A stretch of 64,000 nucleotides of DNA from assembly GCA_902779845.1 (NCBI GenBank), contig CACZCZ010000001.1:115669-179668 (forward strand), written 5' to 3'. The stretch comes from an uncultured Bacteroidales bacterium (GTDB taxonomy: Bacteria > Bacteroidota > Bacteroidia > Bacteroidales > Bacteroidaceae). Numbering within the stretch: the stretch's first letter is position 1; each line of letters starts with the position of its first letter. Below are positions 50,578-58,282 of this stretch, in pieces. The translations under genes and the position numbers were made by a program. The notes under the pieces are model-generated. The model saw only the letters and a program-made list of their open reading frames with translations, was not told where the DNA came from and did no database searches.

Positions 50578-51165
50578 TTAGAAGAGCATTTCGATGAGTT
50601 GTGGACGGAGGAAGTTCTTGAAGTAGTTTTCCAGTTCTTCTTTGCCGAAATCTACGCGGTAGCTGCCGTCTGCGGGTTCTACGGTGAAGAGTGTCTGACG
50701 GCCGTTCACCTTCTCGATCTTCACGCCCTTGTCCAGCAGCGCCTTAGCCTCGCGGGCGAAGTAGGTCTTCAGACCTTCGGCATCTGCGGAACTGATGACG
50801 ATGTCGCCCTGCTTAGCCCATTCCGTGGCCAATGCCACCGTGAACTTACCCAGGAAGTCCTTGTCGTCGGTCAGCTTCTTCACACTTTCTGCTACGACCT
50901 TGTCTGAGATGATATTGGTGATTTCGCTCTTCAGCGCGTTGATGGCCTGTCCCATGTACAGCTTCAACTCGCTCTTGGTGTTCTGATCCAGTTCTGCAGC
51001 CGCTTTCTTCGCTTGTGCGGCGATAGCCTCGGCCTGCACTTTTGCATCCGCCACAATCTTGGCGGCCTGCTCTTTTGCCTGCGCAATAATCTGCGCAGCT
51101 TCTTCCTGACCTTTCTCAACACCTTCGCGGCGGATTTTGTCAGTGAGTTCTTGAATTTTTTCCAT
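50578..51165 (-). CDS. ntpE: V-type ATP synthase subunit E
   Basis: A 195-residue peripheral-stalk subunit E. An N-terminal Ala/Lys/Glu-rich coiled coil (EEAAQIIAQAKEQAAKIVAD and following) is followed by a small globular C-terminal domain ending NYFKNFLRPQLIEMLF. It is the first gene of the six-gene operon, 42 bases after a TATTTTTG box. Confidence 0.88.
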   Translation of the reverse strand: MEKIQELTDKIRREGVEKGQEEAAQIIAQAKEQAAKIVADAKVQAEAIAAQAKKAAAELDQNTKSELKLYMGQAINALKSEITNIISDKVVAESVKKLTDDKDFLGKFTVALATEWAKQGDIVISSADAEGLKTYFAREAKALLDKGVKIEKVNGRQTLFTVEPADGSYRVDFGKEELENYFKNFLRPQLIEMLF

Positions 51166-51207
51166 TTATAAAGACGTCTTTTGTTTGATGTTATTACATT
51201 TTGCGTG

Positions 51208-51215
51208 CAAAAATA
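51208..51215 (-). promoter_or_regulatory. Promoter -7 box for V-ATPase operon
   Basis: Minus-strand TATTTTTG upstream of subunit E, in the region shared with the divergent S46 peptidase gene. Confidence 0.7.
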
Positions 51216-51361
51216 GGCATAATTTGTCGGGTGACAAAACTTTCGTCTTACTTTTTTGGCATCGGCTCTTTTTTACTTCCCAAATGAATGCTTTTCGGGT
51301 GAAAACAGACAGCGGGAGCTAAAAGTAGGCAAAAAACTTGTTTCGTTTCGAAGATTATCTC

Positions 51362-51369
51362 TACCTTTG
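51362..51369 (+). promoter_or_regulatory. Promoter -7 box for S46 peptidase
   Basis: TACCTTTG, 27 bases before ATG 51397. Confidence 0.75.
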
Positions 51370-51396
51370 CATCGTAAACAAAAAATATCAGCTCTT

Positions 51397-53679
51397 ATGA
51401 ATAAAGATTTTCAACTGTTTAGCAGATTCTTATTGGTTTGTGCCGCCTTGATGGCAGCACCTTTTACTTCTTGGGTAACGACAGGCAGCACTGCCCATGC
51501 CGATGAGGGGATGTGGTTGTTGGGAAAGACCGACCCCAAAGCGATGGCTTTGGCCCGTGGACTGGGCTTGCAACTCACTGATTCAGAGCTTTATGGTGAG
51601 GATGGCTTGTCGCTGAAGGATTGTGTCGTTAACTTTTCCGGCTACTGTTCGGGTGTCATCGTGAGTGCCGACGGTCTCCTATTCACCAACCACCACTGTG
51701 GCTTCCGTGCCATCCAACAGCTCTCGACCCCCGAGGATGACATCTTGGGGAATGGCTTTGTGGCGCGTTCACACGAGGAGGAGCGTCCCGCCAAGGATCT
51801 CTTCGTGAGAATCTGGCAGCGTACGGTGGACGTCACGGCACAGGTGAACCACGAGCTGGACAGCATCTATGCCGCCAAAGCCAAGGGTAAGACCTTGAAG
51901 GATAAGGAGAAAGCGGAGATCTACGATGACTATATCAATGGCATCCTCAACAGCATCTCTGCGAAGGCCGAGACGAAGGCCACACAGGATGGCGAGAAGG
52001 GCGTAGCCTGCGACTGCAAGGCATTCTATGGCGGTTCGGTTTATTACCTGAACTACTACCGCCAGTACTCCGACATCCGTCTGGTGTTCACCGTCCCGCA
52101 GGCTGTGGGCAAGTTCGGCGGCGACACCGACAACTGGATGTGGCCGCGTCAGACGGCTGATTTCAGCGTCTTTCGCGTTTATGCCGACTCGCTCGGTCAG
52201 CCTGCTGAGTACAGCGAGACGAATGTGCCGCTGCATCCGAAGCGTTGGGCACGCGTGAGTTTGGACGGCTACGAGCAAGGTTCCTACTGCATGACCATCG
52301 GCTACCCCGGCAGCACCAGCCGCTACTTGAGCAGCTATGGCATTGATGAGCGCGTGAATGTGTCGAATATCCCTCTTATTCAAGTGCGTGGTGTGAAGCA
52401 GGAGGTGTGGAAGCGTTGGATGAATGAGGACCGTTCTGTGGGCATCAAATATGCTTCGAAATACGCCAGTTCATCGAACTATTGGAAGAATTCTATGGGT
52501 ATGAACGAGGCTGTCAAGCGTTTGGGAATCATCAGCCAGAAGGAGCAGCGTGAGCAGGACATCCGCCGTTGGTACAGTGCCGATGCACAGTTGCACAAGC
52601 GTTTTAGCACGATGTTCCCTGCACTGAAGCAGGCCTACACCAAGCGCCATGATGCGCGTTATGCCTATGGCTTCATGAACGAGACCTTCTATCGTGGCAT
52701 CGAGATCATCACTTTTGCACGCCTGTCACAAGCTTACCATGAATCCTATTCAGGGGAGAGCATCGAGGAGTATGTCCGCAGTAGTTATAAGGATTACGAT
52801 GCCCGCGTAGATGAGGAGGTGATGGCTACGTTGCTGGAGAACTACGCCACGCAGGTTGGAAGCCGCTATCTCCCCAGCTTCTACAGCGAGATTCGCAAGA
52901 AGTATAAGAACGACTATCGCGCCTATGCTCGTGATGTCTTTGCCAAGAGCAAGCTCACCAGCTATGAAGGGTGGTACGCCCTCACCCACGCCACCGTGAA
53001 GTCCTCTGTGACCTATGATTCTGAGGAGGAGCAGGCGCTGGCCGACAAACAAGCCTATGCCGTTTACGTGGCTGCCGACCCTGTGATGCGCATGAACCAG
53101 GCAATCATTGACATGGCGAAGCATGTGATGGGAAAAACCATTGCCACAACCACGCCCATCGTTGCCTACAACGAGAACCTGCTGACGCAGGCCGTGTTGG
53201 AGATGGAACAGGACAAGCCCCACTACAGCGATGCTAACTTCACGCAGCGCATGAGCTATGGCATCGTCAGCGACTACACCAACTCCGGCGTTCATCAGGA
53301 CTACATGACCACGATGCCGTCGCTCATCGAGAAGATTGAAAAAGGTGCCGACAACCCCGACTATCGTGTGCAGAAAGAGATTCTGGATCTCTTCAAGCGT
53401 GGCGACTACGGCCGCTATGCCGATGCCAGGACACGCCAGCTTCCCCTGTGCTTCCTGACCACCAATGACATTACCGGTGGCAACAGCGGTAGCCCCATGT
53501 TCAACGGACGTGGCGAGCTCATCGGCCTGGCCTTTGACGGCAACTGGGATGCCCTCAGCTCTGACATCAGCTTCGACAGCGCCCTGCAGCGCTGCATCGG
53601 TGTCGACATCCGTTTTGTGCTGTGGCTGATGGAGAAGTGGGGAGGGGCCTACAACCTGGTGAACGAGGTGGTAAATTAG
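51397..53679 (+). CDS. S46 family dipeptidyl-peptidase (Dpp7/Dpp11-like)
   Basis: A 760-residue exported serine exopeptidase of family S46, which removes dipeptides from peptide N-termini and feeds amino-acid-fermenting Bacteroidales. The signal peptide is followed by DEGMWLLG. The catalytic triad is His in FTNHHCGF (near residue 99), Asp in GGDTDNWMWPR (near 243) and Ser in GGNSGSPMFNG (near 696). I cannot decide by eye between the hydrophobic-specific (Dpp7) and acidic-specific (Dpp11) types. ATG 51397 was chosen after the -7 box; the open frame extends 47 codons upstream without a signal peptide. Confidence 0.93.
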   Translation: MNKDFQLFSRFLLVCAALMAAPFTSWVTTGSTAHADEGMWLLGKTDPKAMALARGLGLQLTDSELYGEDGLSLKDCVVNFSGYCSGVIVSADGLLFTNHHCGFRAIQQLSTPEDDILGNGFVARSHEEERPAKDLFVRIWQRTVDVTAQVNHELDSIYAAKAKGKTLKDKEKAEIYDDYINGILNSISAKAETKATQDGEKGVACDCKAFYGGSVYYLNYYRQYSDIRLVFTVPQAVGKFGGDTDNWMWPRQTADFSVFRVYADSLGQPAEYSETNVPLHPKRWARVSLDGYEQGSYCMTIGYPGSTSRYLSSYGIDERVNVSNIPLIQVRGVKQEVWKRWMNEDRSVGIKYASKYASSSNYWKNSMGMNEAVKRLGIISQKEQREQDIRRWYSADAQLHKRFSTMFPALKQAYTKRHDARYAYGFMNETFYRGIEIITFARLSQAYHESYSGESIEEYVRSSYKDYDARVDEEVMATLLENYATQVGSRYLPSFYSEIRKKYKNDYRAYARDVFAKSKLTSYEGWYALTHATVKSSVTYDSEEEQALADKQAYAVYVAADPVMRMNQAIIDMAKHVMGKTIATTTPIVAYNENLLTQAVLEMEQDKPHYSDANFTQRMSYGIVSDYTNSGVHQDYMTTMPSLIEKIEKGADNPDYRVQKEILDLFKRGDYGRYADARTRQLPLCFLTTNDITGGNSGSPMFNGRGELIGLAFDGNWDALSSDISFDSALQRCIGVDIRFVLWLMEKWGGAYNLVNEVVN

Positions 53680-53820
53680 TTTAATGTTTAATGTTTAATG
53701 TAAACACCTTTGAACGCAGATATTTAGACGGTTTTATGTATGGAGAACCTACATTAAACCTTAAACCATAAACCATAAACTTTAAACTTTAAACCTTAAA
53801 CTTTAAACCTTAAACCTCTC
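53680..53820. repeat. Low-complexity TTTAATG and TTAAAC spacer
   Basis: TTTAATGTTTAATGTTTAAT and, further on, many ATTAAACC/CATAAACC/TTTAAACC words in about 60 bases, directly before the Nudix gene. No gene is present. Confidence 0.75.
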
Positions 53821-53828
53821 GCCATCTA

Positions 53829-54461
53829 ATGAGTAAAAAAACGTTCTGTAGTCCTCAAGATTCTACTCTTCCTCTGGGGGAGCGGGGAGGGGGTCTTCAT
53901 CCTCTCCATCTCTTCCGCTTCTGCCCCAAATGCGGGTCGCCGCGCTTTGTTGAGCACAACGGCAAGTCCAAGCACTGCGAGGCGTGTGGCTTCACCTACT
54001 ATATCAACCCCTCTGCCGCCACCGTCGCCCTTATAGAACGCCCTGCGTGCCAGCCACTCCCCTCCCTGACGGGAGGGGTTGGGGGTGGGTCTGTCGAGTG
54101 GTTGTGTGTGCGTCGCGCCAAGGAGCCCGCGAAGGGGACGTTGGATTTGCCGGGCGGCTTCTCAGACCTCTATGAGACCAGCGAGGAGGGCGTCATTCGC
54201 GAGGTGAAGGAGGAGACGGGACTGGACGTCGCTGCCGTGGAGTTCCTCTTCTCCATCCCCAATCAGTACGTCTATTCCGGCTTCACCGTCCACACGATGG
54301 ATATGTTCTATCGCTGTCGTGTCAACTCCTTCGAGGGAGCACATGCTGCCGACGATGCCGGTGAGCTGCTGTGGCTGCGCCCCGAGGACATCCGCCCCGA
54401 GGACTTCGGGCTCCTCAGCATCCGCAAGGGCATCCGCCAGTTGCTACGCTTTTATGCTTGA
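53829..54461 (+). CDS. Nudix hydrolase with N-terminal zinc ribbon and two element insertions
   Basis: A 210-residue Nudix protein. A zinc ribbon (CPKCG and CEACG, residues 33-56) precedes a Nudix box that fits GX5EX7REUXEEXGU exactly: GGFSDLYETSEEGVIREVKE continuing ETGL (about residues 112-135). The zinc-ribbon architecture is that of NADH pyrophosphatase NudC-like enzymes, but the full NudC signature is not evident. Two GC-rich palindromic elements are in frame, encoding STLPLGERGGG near the start and LPSLTGGVGGGS between ribbon and Nudix fold. Substrate unknown. It converges on the Lrp gene. Confidence 0.88.
   Translation: MSKKTFCSPQDSTLPLGERGGGLHPLHLFRFCPKCGSPRFVEHNGKSKHCEACGFTYYINPSAATVALIERPACQPLPSLTGGVGGGSVEWLCVRRAKEPAKGTLDLPGGFSDLYETSEEGVIREVKEETGLDVAAVEFLFSIPNQYVYSGFTVHTMDMFYRCRVNSFEGAHAADDAGELLWLRPEDIRPEDFGLLSIRKGIRQLLRFYA
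53868..53895. repeat. GC-rich palindromic element in Nudix gene (N-terminus)
   Basis: CTTCCTCTGGGGGAGCGGGG followed by AGGGGGTC. It is a degenerate member, in frame. Confidence 0.6.
54055..54093. repeat. GC-rich palindromic element in Nudix gene (linker)
   Basis: CACTCCCCTCCCTGACGGGA followed by GGGGTTGGGGGTGGGTCTG. It has the perfect stem CCCCTCCC/GGGAGGGG and is in frame between zinc ribbon and Nudix fold. Confidence 0.85.
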
Positions 54462-54473
54462 TTTCAAGCAACT

Positions 54474-54938
54474 TTACAGATTGATGCCATAGGCCTGTTT
54501 CACCTCGCTCATGACGAAGGTGCTCTCGATGGAGCCTACGGACTCGATGTCGCCGAGTTTGGTGAGCACGAACTCCTGGTACTGCCTCATATCTTGCGCG
54601 CGTACTTTTAAAAGATAATCATAGGCCCCTGAGGTGTTGTAGCATTCCGTGACTTCGGGAATGCGCATGATGCGCCGCGTGAAGGCGTCGGCGATTTCGT
54701 GGTTGATTTGTTTCAGTTTCACTTTGCAGAACACGAGCAATCCTTGATTCAGTTTGTCGGGGTCAAGGACTGCGACGTATTTCTTGATGTACCCCTTCCG
54801 TTCCAGTCGTTTCTGGCGTTCGAAGACGGGTGTAGGGGTGAGATGCACGGCATCGGCCAGCTCTTTGGTGGTCAATTTCGCGTTTTTTTGCAGTGTTTTC
54901 AGTATCTGCAGGTCTGTGGAATCCAGTGTTTCGGCCAT
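54474..54938 (-). CDS. Lrp/AsnC family transcriptional regulator
   Basis: A 154-residue feast/famine regulator. The N-terminal winged helix has LDSTDLQILKTLQKNAKLTT and KELADAVHLTPTPVFERQKRLERKG; the C-terminal RAM ligand domain follows (ECYNTSGAYDYLLKVRAQDM). ATG 54938 was chosen as the family start; the open frame upstream crosses the promoter. It is divergent from the sulfhydrylase gene, so control of sulfur amino acid genes is likely but inferred. Confidence 0.92.
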   Translation of the reverse strand: MAETLDSTDLQILKTLQKNAKLTTKELADAVHLTPTPVFERQKRLERKGYIKKYVAVLDPDKLNQGLLVFCKVKLKQINHEIADAFTRRIMRIPEVTECYNTSGAYDYLLKVRAQDMRQYQEFVLTKLGDIESVGSIESTFVMSEVKQAYGINL

Positions 54939-55007
54939 GTCTTGGAAAATTATTCTGTTAGCGTGTGGTTTTAGTGCATCGTTTAGCGGTTTATTCTTCT
55001 CACGGTG

Positions 55008-55015
55008 CAAAAGTA
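55008..55015 (-). promoter_or_regulatory. Promoter -7 box for lrp-like gene
   Basis: Minus-strand TACTTTTG, 69 bases upstream of the start and about 50 bases from the divergent -7 box. Confidence 0.7.
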
Positions 55016-55067
55016 GGTGTTTCTTCCGAATTACGCAAATTATTTGGAGGATATTTCTTTTTTGCCG

Positions 55068-55075
55068 TACCTTTG
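55068..55075 (+). promoter_or_regulatory. Promoter -7 box for sulfhydrylase gene
   Basis: TACCTTTG followed by CAGCG, 66 bases before the start; TTAAACATTAAAC words fill the leader. Confidence 0.75.
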
Positions 55076-55141
55076 CAGCGTCAAAACAACAAGAAATCGT
55101 AATAACGAGCTTTAAACATTAAACATTAAACTATAACAACT

Positions 55142-56431
55142 ATGTCACAGAAAAACTTTCGCTTCGAGACCCTCCAACTCCATGTAGGCCAGGAACAGGC
55201 AGACCCCGCTACCGACGCACGCGCCGTTCCTATCTATCAGACCACGTCCTATGTGTTCCGCAACTCCCAACATGCAGCCGACCGCTTCGGTCTGCGTGAT
55301 GCAGGCAACATCTATGGTCGTCTCACCAACTCCACACAAGGTGTCTTTGAGGACCGTGTGGCTGCCCTCGAGGGCGGTGTGGCCGGTCTGGCCGTTGCCA
55401 GCGGTGCCGCTGCCATCACCTATGCCCTGCAGAACATCGTGCAGGCTGGCGACCATATTGTGGCAGCCGATAACCTCTATGGCGGTTCCTACAATCTCAT
55501 CACCCACACCCTGGCCACGCAGGGCATCACTAACACCATCATCAATGTCAACGACCTCGCAGCTCTGGAGGCTGCTATACAACCAAACACAAAAGTCATA
55601 TATGCCGAAACCTTCGGCAACCCCAACTCTGACGTCCTCGACCTGGAAGGCGTTGCCGCCGTGGCACACAAGCATGGCATCCCCTTCATCGTGGATAACA
55701 CCTTCGGCACACCCTACCTGATCCGTCCGCTGGAACACGGTGCAGACATCGTCGTACACTCTGCCACCAAGTTCCTCGGCGGTCACGGCACCTCGCTGGG
55801 TGGTGTCATTGTCGATGGCGGCAAGTTCAACTGGAAGGCCAACCCCGACAAGTTCCCGACGCTGGCCAAGCCAGATCCCAGCTACCACGGCATCGTCTTC
55901 GCCGACGCTGTCGGCGCTGCGGCTTACGTCACCCGCATCCGTGCGGTGCTCCTGCGTGACACCGGTGCTACCCTCTCACCCTTCAACGCTTTCATCCTGC
56001 TGCAAGGCGTAGAGACGCTGAGCCTGCGCGTGGAGCGTCACGTCGCGAATGCCCTCAAGGTCGTTGACTTCCTGAGCAAGCATCCGAAGGTGGCCAAGGT
56101 CAACCATCCCGCGTTGGAGAGCCACCACGATCACAAGCTCTATCAGAAATACTTCCCTGGCGGCGCCGGCTCCATCTTCACCTTCGAGATCAAAGGCGGT
56201 CAGGAAGAGGCCTGGAAGTTCATCGATGCCCTTCAGATTTTCTCGCTGCTGGCTAACGTAGCCGATGTGAAGAGCCTCGTCATCCACCCCTACACCACCA
56301 CGCACTCACAGCTCTCTCCCGAGGAGCTGGCCGAGCAGCACATCACCCCCTCCACCATCCGCCTCAGCATCGGCACCGAGCACATCGACGACATCCTCGA
56401 TGACCTCTCCCAGGCGCTGGAGAAGATTTAA
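55142..56431 (+). CDS. metY: O-acetylhomoserine/O-acetylserine sulfhydrylase (Cys/Met metabolism PLP enzyme)
   Basis: A 429-residue fold-type I PLP enzyme of the Cys/Met metabolism family, making homocysteine (or cysteine) from the acetylated amino acid and sulfide. The PLP lysine is in VVHSATKFLGGHG near residue 209. YGRLTNSTQGVFEDRVAALE and AETFGNPNSDVLDLEGVAAV are typical of O-acetylhomoserine aminocarboxypropyltransferases rather than cystathionine synthases. It lies between the divergent Lrp regulator and cysK. Confidence 0.9.
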   Translation: MSQKNFRFETLQLHVGQEQADPATDARAVPIYQTTSYVFRNSQHAADRFGLRDAGNIYGRLTNSTQGVFEDRVAALEGGVAGLAVASGAAAITYALQNIVQAGDHIVAADNLYGGSYNLITHTLATQGITNTIINVNDLAALEAAIQPNTKVIYAETFGNPNSDVLDLEGVAAVAHKHGIPFIVDNTFGTPYLIRPLEHGADIVVHSATKFLGGHGTSLGGVIVDGGKFNWKANPDKFPTLAKPDPSYHGIVFADAVGAAAYVTRIRAVLLRDTGATLSPFNAFILLQGVETLSLRVERHVANALKVVDFLSKHPKVAKVNHPALESHHDHKLYQKYFPGGAGSIFTFEIKGGQEEAWKFIDALQIFSLLANVADVKSLVIHPYTTTHSQLSPEELAEQHITPSTIRLSIGTEHIDDILDDLSQALEKI

Positions 56432-56433
56432 AT

Positions 56434-56580
56434 AGAGTGAAAAGTGAAAGAGTGAAAAGTGAAAAATAAGATTTTCTTTGTACTTTTGCAGCGCAAAAAG
56501 AGAAACATTGAACATTGAACTTGGCTCTTAACCCTCTTAAACTTTAAATTGTAAAATTGTAAATTGTCAATTTGTCAAAT
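56434..56580. repeat. Low-complexity spacers before cysK
   Basis: GTGAAAAGTGAAAGAGTGAA words (56434-56468), then the -7 box, then TTGAACATTGAAC, AACTTTAAATTGTAAAATTG and TTGTCAATTTGTCAAAT. The last vocabulary recurs before pnp at 63508-63546. Confidence 0.7.
56481..56488 (+). promoter_or_regulatory. Promoter -7 box for cysK
   Basis: TACTTTTG followed by CAGCGC, about 98 bases before ATG 56587. Confidence 0.75.
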
Positions 56581-56586
56581 AAAACT

Positions 56587-57534
56587 ATGTCCAAGATTGC
56601 AAAACAACTCACAGCCCTCGTGGGCAACACTCCTCTGCTGGAGCTCAACAAATATTCCGAGGCTAAGGGCCTCGCCACCCCCGTCATCGCCAAGGTGGAG
56701 TTTTTCAACCCCGGCGGTAGCGTCAAAGACCGCATCGCGCTGGCCATGATCGAGAATGCTGAGGCTAACGGCGTCCTCAAGCCCGGCGCCACCATCATCG
56801 AGCCTACCAGCGGCAACACAGGCGTAGGCCTCGCCCTCGTCAGCGCCGTCAAGGGCTACCACCTCATCCTCACGATGCCGGAGACCATGAGCGTAGAGCG
56901 CCGCAACCTCGTGAAAGCCTATGGCGCCGAGGTACGCCTCACGCCCGGTAAGGACGGCATGAAAGGTGCCATCGCCGCTGCTGAAGCCTTGCGCGACAGC
57001 ATCCCCGGCAGCATCATCCTCCAGCAGTTCGAGAACGCTGCCAACCCCGCTATCCACTATGCCACCACAGGTCCCGAGATCTGGCGTGCCACCGACGGCA
57101 AGGTCGATATCTTCGTGGCTGGCGTAGGCACCGGTGGTACCGTCTCCGGCACCGGTAAGTTCCTGAAGGAGCAGAACCCCAACGTGAAGGTCATAGCCGT
57201 AGAACCCAAGTCCTCCGCCGTCCTCAACGGCCAACCCAGCGGTCCGCATAAGATCCAAGGCATCGGCGCAGGCTTTGTGCCCAAGACCTACAACGCCGCC
57301 ATTGTCGATGAAGTCTTCGACGTGGAGAACGACGACGCCATCCGCACCGGCCGTCAGCTGGCGCAGCAGGAAGGCCTCCTCGTGGGCATCAGCAGCGGTG
57401 CTGCCGCCTTCGCTGCCGCCGAGATTGCCAAGCGTCCTGAGAACCAGGGCAAGACCATCGTCGTCCTCCTCCCCGACACCGGCGAGCGCTACCTCTCCAC
57501 CCAGCTCTACGCCTTCGAGGACTACCCCCTCTAA
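56587..57534 (+). CDS. cysK: Cysteine synthase A
   Basis: A 315-residue PLP enzyme that makes cysteine from O-acetylserine (supplied by CysE at 1.7 kb) and sulfide. The PLP lysine is in [13 protein letters not shown] near residue 47, the substrate loop EPTSGNTG is present, [15 protein letters not shown] binds the PLP phosphate, and [11 protein letters not shown] is near the end. ATG 56587 was preferred to an in-frame TTG at 56572. It appears to have its own promoter rather than relying on metY. Confidence 0.96.
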   Translation: MSKIAKQLTALVGNTPLLELNKYSEAKGLATPVIAKVEFFNPGGSVKDRIALAMIENAEANGVLKPGATIIEPTSGNTGVGLALVSAVKGYHLILTMPETMSVERRNLVKAYGAEVRLTPGKDGMKGAIAAAEALRDSIPGSIILQQFENAANPAIHYATTGPEIWRATDGKVDIFVAGVGTGGTVSGTGKFLKEQNPNVKVIAVEPKSSAVLNGQPSGPHKIQGIGAGFVPKTYNAAIVDEVFDVENDDAIRTGRQLAQQEGLLVGISSGAAAFAAAEIAKRPENQGKTIVVLLPDTGERYLSTQLYAFEDYPL

Positions 57535-57559
57535 TCCCGTCTTCATCGACCCCGCACAT

Positions 57560-57617
57560 TTTCTCACCAGTGAGAAACATCATAAGAGCAAGGTCTTACG
57601 CCCGTAAGACCTTGCTC
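57560..57617 (+). terminator. Two hairpins after cysK
   Basis: TTTCTCACCAGTGAGAAA (57560-57577) is a perfect dyad. GAGCAAGGTCTTAC (57586) pairs exactly with GTAAGACCTTGCTC (57604-57617) across a GCCC loop. Both words recur around 17.55-17.67 kb. Confidence 0.75.
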
Positions 57618-57698
57618 CTTCGCATTGAAGCCCTTTGTCTATCCAACCACACAATCTCCCCCTTATTGTAGAGCGTGTCCGAAACTCTTAAGCATAAA

Positions 57699-57735
57699 GA
57701 AACCCGGCCAGCAGAACTTACTGGTCGGGTTTCAT
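57699..57735 (-). terminator. Hairpin terminator after small secreted protein gene
   Basis: GAAACCCGGCCAG pairs with CTGGTCGGGTTTC (one G-T) around a 9-base loop, 18 bases beyond the stop of the minus-strand gene at 57751. Confidence 0.8.
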
Positions 57736-57750
57736 GATTTATGGTTCCTG

Positions 57751-58239
57751 TCAGTTGCGGGATATGGGGATATTGGAGATCTTAACCAATTTATCCCTGC
57801 TCAAGCCCCATTTCTTGCATTCGAAATGCAAGGTGAGACGTGCGAAGCTCTCTGTGGATACGGGTACGTTTTCTATGCAGATGCTATATCTCATAGGTAC
57901 ATCTACGGGTATCTTGAAACGACCGCAGCCACTACATGTGTAATTCTGTCTGTTGGCGACGCGTACTTTTATTGCGTCTCCTTGATAAATATTGCCGTCA
58001 TTGTCGTAGGCTTCGGTTCCATCATAACATCCTCCAGCTCCTTCAATCTCTTCCACATCTGTGGCTCCCTCATTGGTCAGGATGAGGTCGATGATGACAG
58101 TCTTGCCGCTGGCGGCGCAGCGTTTGACATTGATCTTGAAGTCGGGATGGTTGGTCACAATCTTCAATGGGGCCTGGGCTTGCAGACCCTGGAATGTGAT
58201 GGCGAGCAACGCCATCATGGTGAATAGAAACTTTTTCAT
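57751..58239 (-). CDS. Secreted protein of unknown function
   Basis: A 162-residue exported protein (signal peptide MKKFLFTMMALLAITFQGLQAQ). The mature part looks like a beta-sandwich with CYDGTEAYDNDGNIYQGDAI and cysteines in NYTCSGCGRFKIPVDVP, and an EGAGGCYDG loop. I do not recognise the family. It lies 43 bases after the caspase-like gene on the same strand and may belong to the same transcript, with a terminator behind it. Confidence 0.6.
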   Translation of the reverse strand: MKKFLFTMMALLAITFQGLQAQAPLKIVTNHPDFKINVKRCAASGKTVIIDLILTNEGATDVEEIEGAGGCYDGTEAYDNDGNIYQGDAIKVRVANRQNYTCSGCGRFKIPVDVPMRYSICIENVPVSTESFARLTLHFECKKWGLSRDKLVKISNIPISRN

Positions 58240-58282
58240 AATGCTGTTTTGTTATGGGTAATGAGTATTATAAATTAGAAAT

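Noticed and set aside
56575-57567. 330-codon minus-strand open frame over cysK
   Set aside because: Antisense shadow of cysK, rich in Gly/Ala/Asp/Val with no domain and no promoter.
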